Positions 16,688 to 24,764 of a stretch of 40,915 bases of DNA are shown here, piece by piece. The notes below the pieces were generated by a model. That model saw only the letters and a program-made list of their open reading frames with translations, searched no databases and was not told the origin of the DNA. The DNA lies in NCBI GenBank assembly GCA_902825985.1, contig CADEDC010000006.1, positions 1 to 40,915 on the forward strand, given 5' to 3'. The translations under genes and the position numbers were made by a program. The stretch is from an uncultured Acidobacteriota bacterium (GTDB lineage: Bacteria > Acidobacteriota > Vicinamibacteria > Vicinamibacterales > CAVVIG01). The stretch's first letter is position 1, and each line of letters begins with the position of its first letter.

Positions 16688-17869
16688 TCACTCCGGGTCG
16701 GCCGCCCTGTGCAGCGTCGCCAGGAACCGCTCGAGCGTCGCCATGACGGTCGGCCAGCGATAGGTCTGCTCGACGTAGCCGCGCCCGGCGGCGCCCAGCT
16801 GCCGGGCCAGTTCCGGCCGATCGAGCAGGCGGCCCAGTGCGGCGGCGAACTGATCGAAGTTTCGATAGGCGAGGGCGCCACCCGATCGGCGGGCCTGCCC
16901 CTCGAGCACCCGGCAGCGGGCGTTCACCAGCGCCGGTATTCCGTGATTCCACGCCTCGAGCAGCACCATGCTGAGGCTTTCGAACGGCGACGGCACCACC
17001 AGCACCGAGGCCTGGGCGAGCAGCGCTTCACGGACCGCGGCGCTGACGTAGCCGAGCGCCCGGATCGAGGGGTGCGCCGGCATCGCCATGTTGGCCGGAC
17101 CGGCCATGACCAGCGGCACACGCGATCCGGTGGCCGCCGCCCACCGCCGGTAGAAGCGGAGCAGCGTGTCGCACCCCTTGTTGGGGTCGACTCTCCCGAG
17201 GTACAGCACGTACGGCGACGTCACACCGACCGCTGCGAGCGCCGACGCGTCGTAGGGCGGCGGCGCGTCCAGTCCGCAGCCGATGGTGCAGGAGGGCGGC
17301 ACGCGACCCGCGATCCGCCGCTCCACCAGCGCCTGCTCCTCCGGCGTCAGGTAGACCATGCCGGCTGGCAGCGCGAAATAGGCACCGAGCACGCCGATAC
17401 GAATGGCCGGATCTTCCTCGGCGGTCGGCAACAGGACGGCACGGTCGGCGACGACCGGCACGCCGAAGAAACTCTGGTAGTAGCGGAACGACCAGAACAG
17501 GATCCAGTCGTAGTCACCGCCGTGCGTCTTCAGATGGTCGATGAGGGCCGGCGCCTCCGGACCATTCTGCCGGAACCAGTCGGTCTGGACCGCGGCGGAG
17601 GCGTTGCCGCTGAACACCGCCTCGGAGACGTCGGCGAACTCGCGGATGGCGCGCTGGCGGACGACCGGAAAGCGGCGGACGTGGAGCGGCCCGATCTCCG
17701 AACCGCCGGCCGGGTGCTCGTTGCGCCAGGTCACGTGATCCCTGGCGGTGGTGGTCAGGATCGTCACGTCGTGCTGCCGGGCGAGCCGTTCGGCAATGAC
17801 CCGACAGTGGCCTTCGGAGCCGCCGGCGATGTCAGCGCCGAAGCGATGGACGACGCAGGCGAGTCGCAT
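16688..17869 (-). CDS. Glycosyltransferase family 4-type (GT-B) enzyme
   Basis: 393 residues. ATG at 17869 overlaps the upstream stop as TGATG, so translation is coupled. N-terminal Rossmann half starts RLACVVHRFGADIAGGSEGH, where the GG loop binds the acceptor or donor; the C-terminal half has VLYLGRVDPNKGCDTLLRFY, the donor-binding region and the EX7E motif in PFESLSMVLLEAWNHGIPAL. Retaining transfer of a sugar from a nucleotide donor in the cytoplasm is known for the family; donor and acceptor here are unknown. Last gene of a coupled set with the unknown protein at 17869-18351. The 130 bp downstream hold the promoter of the next operon. Confidence 0.9.
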   Translation of the reverse strand: MRLACVVHRFGADIAGGSEGHCRVIAERLARQHDVTILTTTARDHVTWRNEHPAGGSEIGPLHVRRFPVVRQRAIREFADVSEAVFSGNASAAVQTDWFRQNGPEAPALIDHLKTHGGDYDWILFWSFRYYQSFFGVPVVADRAVLLPTAEEDPAIRIGVLGAYFALPAGMVYLTPEEQALVERRIAGRVPPSCTIGCGLDAPPPYDASALAAVGVTSPYVLYLGRVDPNKGCDTLLRFYRRWAAATGSRVPLVMAGPANMAMPAHPSIRALGYVSAAVREALLAQASVLVVPSPFESLSMVLLEAWNHGIPALVNARCRVLEGQARRSGGALAYRNFDQFAAALGRLLDRPELARQLGAAGRGYVEQTYRWPTVMATLERFLATLHRAADPE

Positions 17870-18351
17870 CACCCGATGCGGCCGTCGCCATCCTCGTCGG
17901 CAGCCATCCCGAGCTGCAGGCGCAGCTTCGCGTTCTCGATGGCGAGCTCCTCGATGGAGGCGAACAGCAGCCGGTTCACACGCGCCTGACGACGGAAGTT
18001 CTCGAGGCTGTACTCGTACAGCCAGTGCATCAGCGGCAGCAGGATGCGCCGCTTCACGAAGAGGACGAGCGGGCCGGTCAGCGTCCGATGCGTCGAGAAC
18101 TCGAGCGGCAGACGAAGTTCCCAGTCCTCGTCGCTATCCAGCAACTCCGGGATCAGCAGCGCGTGTGGCGCCCGATCGTCCACCGCACGGCGCAGCACCT
18201 GCTCGACGATCGCGAACACCGCCTCGTCGTCGTACTCTTCCGGGCCGCCGCGGGTCAGCAGGCGGGCGCGCCGCTGCTCGCGGACCTCGTCTTCGATCTC
18301 GCGCATCAGGCGGGCGACCGTGGCCGGACCGGATCGCTCGGGCGTGCTCAC
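17869..18351 (-). CDS. Unknown cytoplasmic protein, coupled to glycosyltransferase
   Basis: 160 residues from GTG at 18351, which overlaps the stop of the previous gene as GTGA. No signal peptide. Charged N-terminal helix (ARLMREIEDEVREQRRARLL), a middle region with ALLIPELLDSDEDWELRLPL, then FVKRRILLPLMHWLYEYSLE as an amphipathic or membrane-associating segment and a C-terminal coiled-coil-like tail (ASIEELAIENAKLRLQLGM). I do not recognise the family. The four-base overlaps on both sides suggest it works with the GT4 enzyme, perhaps holding it at the membrane (inference). The frame is open upstream, but that part lies antisense-free inside the neighbouring gene and is not used. Confidence 0.7.
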   Translation of the reverse strand: MSTPERSGPATVARLMREIEDEVREQRRARLLTRGGPEEYDDEAVFAIVEQVLRRAVDDRAPHALLIPELLDSDEDWELRLPLEFSTHRTLTGPLVLFVKRRILLPLMHWLYEYSLENFRRQARVNRLLFASIEELAIENAKLRLQLGMAADEDGDGRIG

Positions 18352-18743
18352 TTCGTTCGCTTGGCCGTGAACGTGCCGTTGCCGATGGCGGTGATGGTCA
18401 ACGAGCCCTTCATCGCGTCCTGGCCCTCCGCCGTTCCGCGGTAGCTGACGTCCAGCGGGTTGCCCTGGATGTTCACCGAGAACGAGAACTCGACCGCCTG
18501 CCCCTTCACGGTTCCCGTCAGGTCCGCTTCGCCGAGCGTGGTGCCTGAATAGTGCCCGGTCAGCCGCTCCCCGTCCTGCTTGAAGGTGACGGTCGACGCA
18601 CCGGCGCCGGCATCGGTGTTCACGTCGAAGGCCCATGTGCCGGTGACATCCACCTTCGACTGGGCGGCCGCCTGGCTCCCGGCGGACAGCGTCACCGCCA
18701 GCGCCAGCGCGGCGACCGCACGAGCCCACGTCATCACTGTCAT
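18348..18743 (-). CDS. Small exported lipocalin-like beta-barrel protein
   Basis: 131 residues from ATG at 18743, with GGAGGAC upstream. Signal peptide about 1-28 ending QAAAQ. The mature part is a single beta domain: VTGTWAFDVNTDAGAGAS, VTFKQDGERLTGHYSG, EADLTGTVKGQAVEFSFSV, with alternating strands and Gly turns, as in secreted lipocalin-like proteins that are frequent in acidobacteria. Ligand unknown. Preceded by the TPR gene (52-bp gap) and overlapping the next gene by four bases. Confidence 0.75.
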   Translation of the reverse strand: MTVMTWARAVAALALAVTLSAGSQAAAQSKVDVTGTWAFDVNTDAGAGASTVTFKQDGERLTGHYSGTTLGEADLTGTVKGQAVEFSFSVNIQGNPLDVSYRGTAEGQDAMKGSLTITAIGNGTFTAKRTK

Positions 18744-18795
18744 CGCAACGTCCTCCTGCCAGCGGCCGGTCCTGCCGGCCCGACTGGCCGATGTG

Positions 18796-20478
18796 TCACT
18801 TGCCGCGCGCCATCGCCAGGCGGCGTTCGGGAAGGTCCGCGTCCGCCTGCTGCCACAGTGCGGCGGCCCTGGCGTATGCGGCGCGCGCGCGGTCGGCCTG
18901 CTTATTATGCTCCGCGACCAGCGCCGCGGCGAAGTGGCTGCCGGCATACAGTGCATCGTGGGCCAGCATCTGATCGGCCGCCCAGGCGGCGAACTCCCAG
19001 TCGTCGGACTCACGGGCGGCACGTCCCATCGCCTCGATGGCGAAGAGCGCCTGGGCCCAGTTGTCGGGCCCCGGTGCCGCGCGCAACTGCGCGACCACCG
19101 CCTGCAGCATGCTGCGCCCCTTGTCACGCTGTCCGGTCCGCAGGAAGAACTCGCCCTGCATCGCCTCGAAGGCTGGACCGACCAGCGCCGCACCATCGGC
19201 GGCCGTGCGCAGGGCCCGCAGGGCCGCATTGGCCGACGCCGCGGCCGGCGCGAAGCGCTTCGCCGCCATCATCGCGCGCGCCGCCTCGATGTGTCCGGTC
19301 GCCTTGATGAGCGTCACCGGATGTCCGGCCAGGACGCCGGCGGCGGTCAGGGCGTCGGCGGTGCGCCCCTGCGCGATCAGGAACTCCGGCCATTCCCGCT
19401 TGTTGAACAGCTGGACCGCGAGGGCGGACGGGGTGTTGAACGCGGTCTCGAGCAGTTGCCCGGCCTTCGCCATCTGGCCGACGTAGCGGTACGACGCGGC
19501 GAGCAGGTCGAGGTTGTGCTCGTGATGCCACTCCTGCCCGGGCTGCACCTGCTCCGCCCGGAAGTAGGCCACCTCGAGGGCATGGGCGGCTTCGAACGCC
19601 ACAATCGCCTCGTGGATGCGGCCGGACCGCCGCAGCGCGTGACCGTGCATGTGCTGCGCGTGCGGAATCGCCGGCGCCGCCGCCGCGAATGCGGCGGCAT
19701 GCCGGACCGCCTCGGTCAGCCGCGTGGCGTTCTCGCAGGCATGTGTCAGGTAGTGATGCGCGCCGGCATGGCCCGGTGCGATGGCGAGGGCCTGCTCGAA
19801 GTACGGGATGCCGGCCGCCACCGCGCCCTGCGCGCGATCCGCCGGGTCGCTGGATTCGGCGATGCCGCGCGCCAGCAGCAGCTCGACATCGCGCGGGAAC
19901 GCGGCGACGGCGCGCTCGATGGCGGTGCGGAACGCCGTCAGGCGTTCGGCATCGCGCGGCGCCGCTTCAGCCGCGACCTGCGCCTGGCGCACGGCCAGAT
20001 GCTGACGGTCGTGCGCGCTCATGCCGCCAGACAGCGCCGTCGCGCGGGCGAGGGCGTCCCCGGCCCGGTCCGGCAGATTGAGCTCGGTATAGACGAGCGA
20101 CAACGCGACGTGGGCCATGGCGAGCCCCGGATCGTGGCGCAGCGCTTCGCGCAAGGAGCGGGCCGCTTCCACCCAGACGTAACCGTGCATGTAGGCGAGC
20201 CCCTGGTCGAAGAACGCCTGGGCCTCGCGCGATGCCGTGCCGACGGCGTCGTGGGCCGCGCCGATGCCGTCGCGACGCGTGACCCGACGTCCCAGCAGTT
20301 CGTCGGGCACCACCGGAATCTGCTGGATGGGGTGGGTGTGCGGCTGCGCCGCGGAGGCGGCGCCGGCTACCGGCGTGCCCGGTGCAGCCGCCCGGAGCCA
20401 CGCCCGTGCCCCGAGGCAGGCCGGGCCGCCGATCACGAGGCCGAGGGCCACCGCGACGAAGCAGCGTGGGCGGTTCAC
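18796..20478 (-). CDS. Exported tetratricopeptide-repeat protein
   Basis: 560 residues from GTG at 20478. N-terminal signal or anchor (VAVALGLVIGGPACLG). After a linker with HTHPIQQIPVVPDELLG the protein is a series of helical pairs of TPR type: FFDQGLAYMHGYVWVEAARS, AMAHVALSLVYTELNLPDRA, GIPYFEQALAIAPGHAGAHH, and more to the C-terminus (AAYARAAALW). The HAQHMHGHALRRSGR and EWHHEHNLDLLAASYRY segments are His-rich, which is unusual for plain TPRs and could bind a metal (inference). The layout resembles acidobacterial exported TPR proteins of unknown role. First gene of the set leading to the glycosyltransferase. Confidence 0.82.
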   Translation of the reverse strand: MNRPRCFVAVALGLVIGGPACLGARAWLRAAAPGTPVAGAASAAQPHTHPIQQIPVVPDELLGRRVTRRDGIGAAHDAVGTASREAQAFFDQGLAYMHGYVWVEAARSLREALRHDPGLAMAHVALSLVYTELNLPDRAGDALARATALSGGMSAHDRQHLAVRQAQVAAEAAPRDAERLTAFRTAIERAVAAFPRDVELLLARGIAESSDPADRAQGAVAAGIPYFEQALAIAPGHAGAHHYLTHACENATRLTEAVRHAAAFAAAAPAIPHAQHMHGHALRRSGRIHEAIVAFEAAHALEVAYFRAEQVQPGQEWHHEHNLDLLAASYRYVGQMAKAGQLLETAFNTPSALAVQLFNKREWPEFLIAQGRTADALTAAGVLAGHPVTLIKATGHIEAARAMMAAKRFAPAAASANAALRALRTAADGAALVGPAFEAMQGEFFLRTGQRDKGRSMLQAVVAQLRAAPGPDNWAQALFAIEAMGRAARESDDWEFAAWAADQMLAHDALYAGSHFAAALVAEHNKQADRARAAYARAAALWQQADADLPERRLAMARGK

Positions 20479-20527
20479 AGCAGGCGATCGTAGCGCGCCG
20501 CGACCGCGCGCACCAGCGACACGACGC

Positions 20528-20556
20528 GGCGGCCACTCCAGACGGGAGTGACCGCC
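20528..20556 (-). terminator. Stem-loop without T-run after TonB-dependent receptor 1
   Basis: GGCGGCCACTCC (20528-20539), 5-nt loop, GGAGTGACCGCC (20545-20556): 11 of 12 pairs. It lies about 50 bp past the stop of the receptor gene at 20605 on the minus strand. There is no T-run, so it could be an mRNA-stabilising hairpin or a non-canonical terminator. Confidence 0.45.
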
Positions 20557-20604
20557 GTCGGCGAACCTGGCCGGCCGGGCGGGTGGAGCGGACCGGCCGT
20601 GGTC

Positions 20605-23600
20605 TCAGAAATCGAACTGGGCGCCGATCTTGAAGAAACGCGACTGCAGGACGTTGGTCGGCCGGAGCCAGGCCGCGGCCGTCGTCGAGGTCGAGAACGT
20701 GACGTTCCGGGTGTACGCCCAGTTGCTGTTGAACACGTTGTAGAGGTCGAAATCGACGCGCAGCCGGGCGCGCCCCATCGTCACCCGCTTGGAGGCGCGG
20801 AGATCGACCTGGTTCAGGTTGTCGTCGCCGTAGTCGAACCCTTCATTCATGAGCGCGACCGTCCGGGACGCCGCCCCGGTCCAGTTGCTGCCGATGAAGG
20901 GGTTGATCACCGCGTTGGTGACCGCCCAATTGGCGCGCAGGCTGGGACCGGCGCCGCCGTTCTGAATGCCGCGGGTGAACTGATAGGTGGCGCTGAATTG
21001 GATGTCCAGCGGCAGCGTGTAGGACCCCATGAACTTCACGTCCGGCCGATAGGGATAGGTCCGATCGCAGAACCGCCCCTGATCGTCCGGATAGATCTCG
21101 GTGCCCAGTTCGGTCTGGGCACCGGCCGGCAGCACGGCATCCGGCCCCGCCCCGTCGATGAGGCCGCAGTTGGTGAAGCGCCGGCGCTGCATGTTGAGGC
21201 CGCCGCGAACGAACGCACCGCGCGGCAGGCGCCAGTCGAGGTTCACGTCGATCCCCTGATACACGTTCTCGATGCCGCCGAAATCGCTCGCGAAGCGCAC
21301 CAGATTGCTGGCCGGCAGGTCCTGGGCAAACACCGACTGCTTCAGGTTGTAGATGCCGCACACCTGATAACCGCCGCCGTTCGGCAGGTTCGCGTTGGCA
21401 GGCGCGGTCATGCAGAATGGCCCGTCGTAGCTCGCCAGGTTGAACCGCAGGTCGTCGGTGAAGGTCTGGTTGCCGAACGCACGACGGTACCAGCCGCCGT
21501 TCACAGACATGCGGTCCGCCAGCTGGTGCTGGATGGCGAACGTGTACTCGGTGTTGAACCCGCGCTTGAACCAGCCGTTCAGCACCTCGGGGTCGTACGA
21601 CGTGGTCGAGATGCTACGCCCGAAGGTCGGGGTCGCGATCGAATTCGACAGTTCGTTGTTCTGCAGGGCGCCGGCGGCGTCGTACGGCAGGCCGTTGCCG
21701 TCGCGGTCGGTCCACGGCCGGGTGTCGGTCAGCGAGAGCGCGCTCACCGGGTTGATGTCATCGGCGACTGCCACCGTCTGACCGTTGACGTAGCGGGCGG
21801 CGCTGGCCTTGATGGCGGTCTTGCCATTGCCGAAGACGTCCCACGAAAAGCCGACCCGCGGCGAGATATCCTTCCAGTTCTGGACCTGACCGACGCAGCC
21901 GGCCGCCGGATTGTTCTGTCCGTCCGGACATCTTTCGAATCGGAATCCACCGCTGTTGCGGTTCGGGAGCACCTCGCTCTCCTGCGTCTCGCCCTGGAAC
22001 CAGTCGAAGCGAAGGCCGAGATTCAAGGTCACGTTGCCAATCGCCCAGCGATCCTGCGCGAAGATGCCGGTATCGGCCTTGATGCCATTGCGACGATCCC
22101 ACGGGAGTTGCAGCACGACCTGCACTGGCACGCCCGCGTTGTAGGTGACGGCCGACGTATCGCCCGAGTAGACGCGGATGCGGCGCCAGTCGCCTTCCGA
22201 GACGCTCGCACCGACACGGAACGCGTGCGAACCGGTCACGTACGACGCGGCGGCCATGAAGGTCCGCAGCACCGAGGAACTCTGCTGCGGCACGTTCCAC
22301 GCGTTGGCGATGCGGCCGTTCGACTGGTCCAGCACCGAATACACGCGAGCGGCGCGAATCAGATCGGGATCGAAGGCCTTGACGTCGCTGCCGGTGACCG
22401 ACGGCTGGTAGAGCTCGGTGTAGGTCTGATTGTAGATGCCGAATCCCGCCTCGAGCAGCAGTCGGCTGGTCTGCGTGCGGGTCCACTTGCCGACGCCGAC
22501 GTAGTTGGTCGGCGTCACCTGGACGCCGGCCGCCTCGGGCGGCACGATCGCCGAGATGCCCCAGTGATTGCGGTACTTCTGCTGCTTGTCGAAGTACACC
22601 GACACCTTGTCGAGGCTCGTGACCTGGGCCGATACGCGGCCGACGTTGCTCCAGATGTTGCCGTCGTCGATACCGGGACGGCTGGTGTCGGCGGTGTAGA
22701 CGAACGGCGACGGGTTCGCATCGAAGTAGCTGTCGGCGACGTACTTGTTCACCCCCCACGAGCGGAACGTGTAGTTGAACCAGATCTTGTCTCGCAGGAT
22801 CGGGCCGCCGATCGTCGGATTGAAATCCCACACGCGCTGGATGTTGCCGACGTTGGTGAGCCGGTTGTTCCGGTTGAAGGTGAGATCACCGGCGAGGTTG
22901 TCGCCGAGATTGCTCGCGGTCCACGACTCGCCGGCGTAGTTGGTCGTCAGACTTCCACGGAAGGAGTTGCCACCATCGCGCGGCACCATGTTCACCCGGA
23001 TGCCACCCTGGCCCATCTCGGCCGAGTCGGCGCCGGTCACATAGCTGAGTTCCTGGAAGGAGCCGTCGTTCCAGTAGACGCCCGAGTAGGCGCCCTGCGC
23101 GCACAGGTTGTTGAGGCGAACGCCCTCGATGGTCTGCACTGTGTCGCCCGAGCCGCGGAACTGCAGCGGCGACTGCTGCATGCCGCCGGATCCACCGACG
23201 TCACGCGAGAGCGCACCACCGCCGCCCTGCGCGATGGAGGTGCCCGGGATCATGATGCCGACCGCCTGGATGTTGCGCCCGGTCGGGACGGAGTCGAGCA
23301 CGTCGCGAGTCATGACGACCCGCTGCGTGATGCTCTGGACGTCGACGATCGGTGATTCTGCCGCCACGGTGATCGTCTCCTCGACCCCGCCGACCCGCAG
23401 TTCGCCGTCGACGGTCGCCGTGAAGTCCGACGTCAGTTCGACGTTCTCGCGCTTCACCGTACTGAAGCCCGGGAGCGTGAACGTCACCGAATAGACGCCC
23501 GGACGCAGGGTGGTGATGCTGTAGCGGCCGTTGCCGTCGCTCGTCGCCGAGCGGACTTTTTCGATCAACGCCGGACTGGCCACTTCGACGGTGACACCGG

Positions 23601-23721
23601 GCAGCACGGCTCCCGATGTGTCCTTCACTTCGCCTGCGATCGCGCTGGTCTGGGCGGCTGCCACGGTCGGCAGCATCAGCACCCACAACGCCAGGGCGAG
23701 ACGGGTGACACGACTACGCAT
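20605..23721 (-). CDS. Oar-type TonB-dependent receptor 1
   Basis: 1038 residues from ATG at 23721, with GGAGGGAGAG upstream; earlier in-frame ATG codons would spoil the signal peptide. Signal peptide about 1-24 (ending TVAAAQ). Residues about 27-110 form a carboxypeptidase-regulatory-like beta sandwich (AIAGEVKDTSGAVLPGVTVE, LRPGVYSVTFTLPGF), then a plug domain with VDVQSITQRVVMTRDVLDSV and TVQTIEGVRLNN, then a long 22-strand-type barrel ending in IGAQFDF, whose terminal Phe is the usual outer-membrane assembly signal. Such Oar-like receptors import or sense large nutrients; the substrate is not predictable. A 15-bp palindrome at 23790-23804 lies upstream and a cytochrome gene ends 99 bp before the start. 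Confidence 0.92.
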   Translation of the reverse strand: MRSRVTRLALALWVLMLPTVAAAQTSAIAGEVKDTSGAVLPGVTVEVASPALIEKVRSATSDGNGRYSITTLRPGVYSVTFTLPGFSTVKRENVELTSDFTATVDGELRVGGVEETITVAAESPIVDVQSITQRVVMTRDVLDSVPTGRNIQAVGIMIPGTSIAQGGGGALSRDVGGSGGMQQSPLQFRGSGDTVQTIEGVRLNNLCAQGAYSGVYWNDGSFQELSYVTGADSAEMGQGGIRVNMVPRDGGNSFRGSLTTNYAGESWTASNLGDNLAGDLTFNRNNRLTNVGNIQRVWDFNPTIGGPILRDKIWFNYTFRSWGVNKYVADSYFDANPSPFVYTADTSRPGIDDGNIWSNVGRVSAQVTSLDKVSVYFDKQQKYRNHWGISAIVPPEAAGVQVTPTNYVGVGKWTRTQTSRLLLEAGFGIYNQTYTELYQPSVTGSDVKAFDPDLIRAARVYSVLDQSNGRIANAWNVPQQSSSVLRTFMAAASYVTGSHAFRVGASVSEGDWRRIRVYSGDTSAVTYNAGVPVQVVLQLPWDRRNGIKADTGIFAQDRWAIGNVTLNLGLRFDWFQGETQESEVLPNRNSGGFRFERCPDGQNNPAAGCVGQVQNWKDISPRVGFSWDVFGNGKTAIKASAARYVNGQTVAVADDINPVSALSLTDTRPWTDRDGNGLPYDAAGALQNNELSNSIATPTFGRSISTTSYDPEVLNGWFKRGFNTEYTFAIQHQLADRMSVNGGWYRRAFGNQTFTDDLRFNLASYDGPFCMTAPANANLPNGGGYQVCGIYNLKQSVFAQDLPASNLVRFASDFGGIENVYQGIDVNLDWRLPRGAFVRGGLNMQRRRFTNCGLIDGAGPDAVLPAGAQTELGTEIYPDDQGRFCDRTYPYRPDVKFMGSYTLPLDIQFSATYQFTRGIQNGGAGPSLRANWAVTNAVINPFIGSNWTGAASRTVALMNEGFDYGDDNLNQVDLRASKRVTMGRARLRVDFDLYNVFNSNWAYTRNVTFSTSTTAAAWLRPTNVLQSRFFKIGAQFDF

Positions 23722-23789
23722 GATGGCTCTCCCTCCTCCGATCACTCCCAACGTGCCGGCCATGAGCAAACGATGATGAACGCCGCCCG

Positions 23790-23804
23790 CGGAAGCAGCT
23801 TCCG
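23790..23804. repeat. 15-bp palindrome upstream of TonB-dependent receptor 1
   Basis: CGGAAGC A GCTTCCG, perfect symmetry around one central base, 68 bp before the receptor start and 16 bp before the end of the upstream cytochrome gene. Possible operator or short hairpin in the intercistronic region. Confidence 0.4.
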
Positions 23805-23820
23805 TGCCCGTGGTCTTGCC

Positions 23821-24312
23821 TCAAGGCCGCGCGGCGGACGGCCCAAGACTGCGGATGTAGTGCGCGAGATTCCACATCTCGGTATCGGAAATACGCTCGG
23901 CGTAACTATCCATGTCAGCTGAGGTCCCGTCCCTGATGACGGTGAAGACCTCGCCGGCCGACGCGCCGAAGAGCCAGGTGTCGTCCGTGAAGTCGGCCGG
24001 CTGGCCGCCGGCGCCGGCACCGCCGCCGTCGCCCTTGCCCTCGGCGCCGTGGCAGCGCGCGCACAGCCGCTGATACGTCCGGCGGCCGGCAGCGCGCCCC
24101 TCCGGAGAGTCCGGGGTCGGACTGGTCAGCTTCGCCGCCTCGGGGTTGCCGCCTTTGCGCGGGCTGGTGGCACTCAGGGCGGCGCCCTGGGCCGACAATG
24201 CCGCCGCGGCGGGCGCGCCGGCCACCGCCAGCACGGTGCAGGCGGCCAGCCAGCCTCCACGGCCTATTCGTCGGAGATCCCGAACTGCGACGAGAGATAG
24301 TCTGGGTAGCAT
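23821..24312 (-). CDS. c-type cytochrome (mono-haem), in ThDP-enzyme operon
   Basis: 163 residues if started at ATG 24312, which overlaps the previous gene by 49 bp; a later start is possible but would shorten the signal peptide. Hydrophobic export segment about 21-42 (WLAACTVLAVAGAP). CARCH haem motif at 84-88 within TYQRLCARCHGAEGKGDGGG, then FTDDTWLFGASAGEVFTVIR, a Met in TSADMDSY as probable axial ligand, and a typical C-terminal helix (MWNLAHYIRSLG). Class I cytochrome, periplasmic. Its operon partner is an exported ThDP enzyme, so it may accept electrons from that reaction (inference). Confidence 0.88.
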   Translation of the reverse strand: MLPRLSLVAVRDLRRIGRGGWLAACTVLAVAGAPAAAALSAQGAALSATSPRKGGNPEAAKLTSPTPDSPEGRAAGRRTYQRLCARCHGAEGKGDGGGAGAGGQPADFTDDTWLFGASAGEVFTVIRDGTSADMDSYAERISDTEMWNLAHYIRSLGPSAARP

Positions 24313-24764
24313 TCGTGCAGGACCTGGAACAAATCGTTGACGACCGCCAGGGCCGCGCGAATCGCCAGGGCGCCGTCGCGCGTGTGTATCGTCACGGCCA
24401 AGGAGAGATCGCCACCCGACATACGGCCGACAATTGTAGCGCGCTTCGGGTCAATCCGGCGGTGTGGCGGCGCCGATCGGGTCATGCGCTCAGCCAGCGC
24501 GGCCTTGAGGCTCGCCGCCACACCTGGCGTGTGACCGACCGACGGGAAGAGATGGGGAAATCTCAACGCATGACGGCTGGCGGACAGGGTGACCAGCATC
24601 GGCCGGCGGGTCAACCAGGTGAATCGATACTGCCGCAGACCGCCGGGCCCGTCGCTGGCGCTGAAGCCGCGGAACACGCCGCGGTCCGCGTAGCTCTGAA
24701 ACACCGCGTCGGCGCTCGTCCCCAGGTCGGGACGAGCCGGCCGACGCTGTCGGGTGACCGCCAC
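24264..24764 (-). CDS. Unknown small protein between ThDP enzyme and cytochrome
   Basis: 166 residues from GTG at 24764, directly adjacent to the stop of the ThDP-enzyme gene, so translation is probably coupled. No signal peptide or membrane segment. The middle is beta-rich (LRQYRFTWLTRRPMLVTLSA, MSGGDLSLAVTIHTRDG) and the C-terminus is helical with LAVVNDLFQVLHECYPDYLS. I do not recognise the family. Since its neighbours are exported after folding or haem attachment, a cytoplasmic assembly factor is one option (inference). A 49-bp overlap with the cytochrome gene supports a shared transcript. Confidence 0.65.
   Translation of the reverse strand: MAVTRQRRPARPDLGTSADAVFQSYADRGVFRGFSASDGPGGLRQYRFTWLTRRPMLVTLSASRHALRFPHLFPSVGHTPGVAASLKAALAERMTRSAPPHRRIDPKRATIVGRMSGGDLSLAVTIHTRDGALAIRAALAVVNDLFQVLHECYPDYLSSQFGISDE

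Noticed and set aside
20548..23355. Long plus-strand open frame antisense to TonB-dependent receptor 1
   Set aside because: Composition is Arg/Val/Asp-rich low-quality sequence with no domain; it mirrors the codon structure of the high-GC receptor gene. The receptor has signal peptide, plug and C-terminal Phe.
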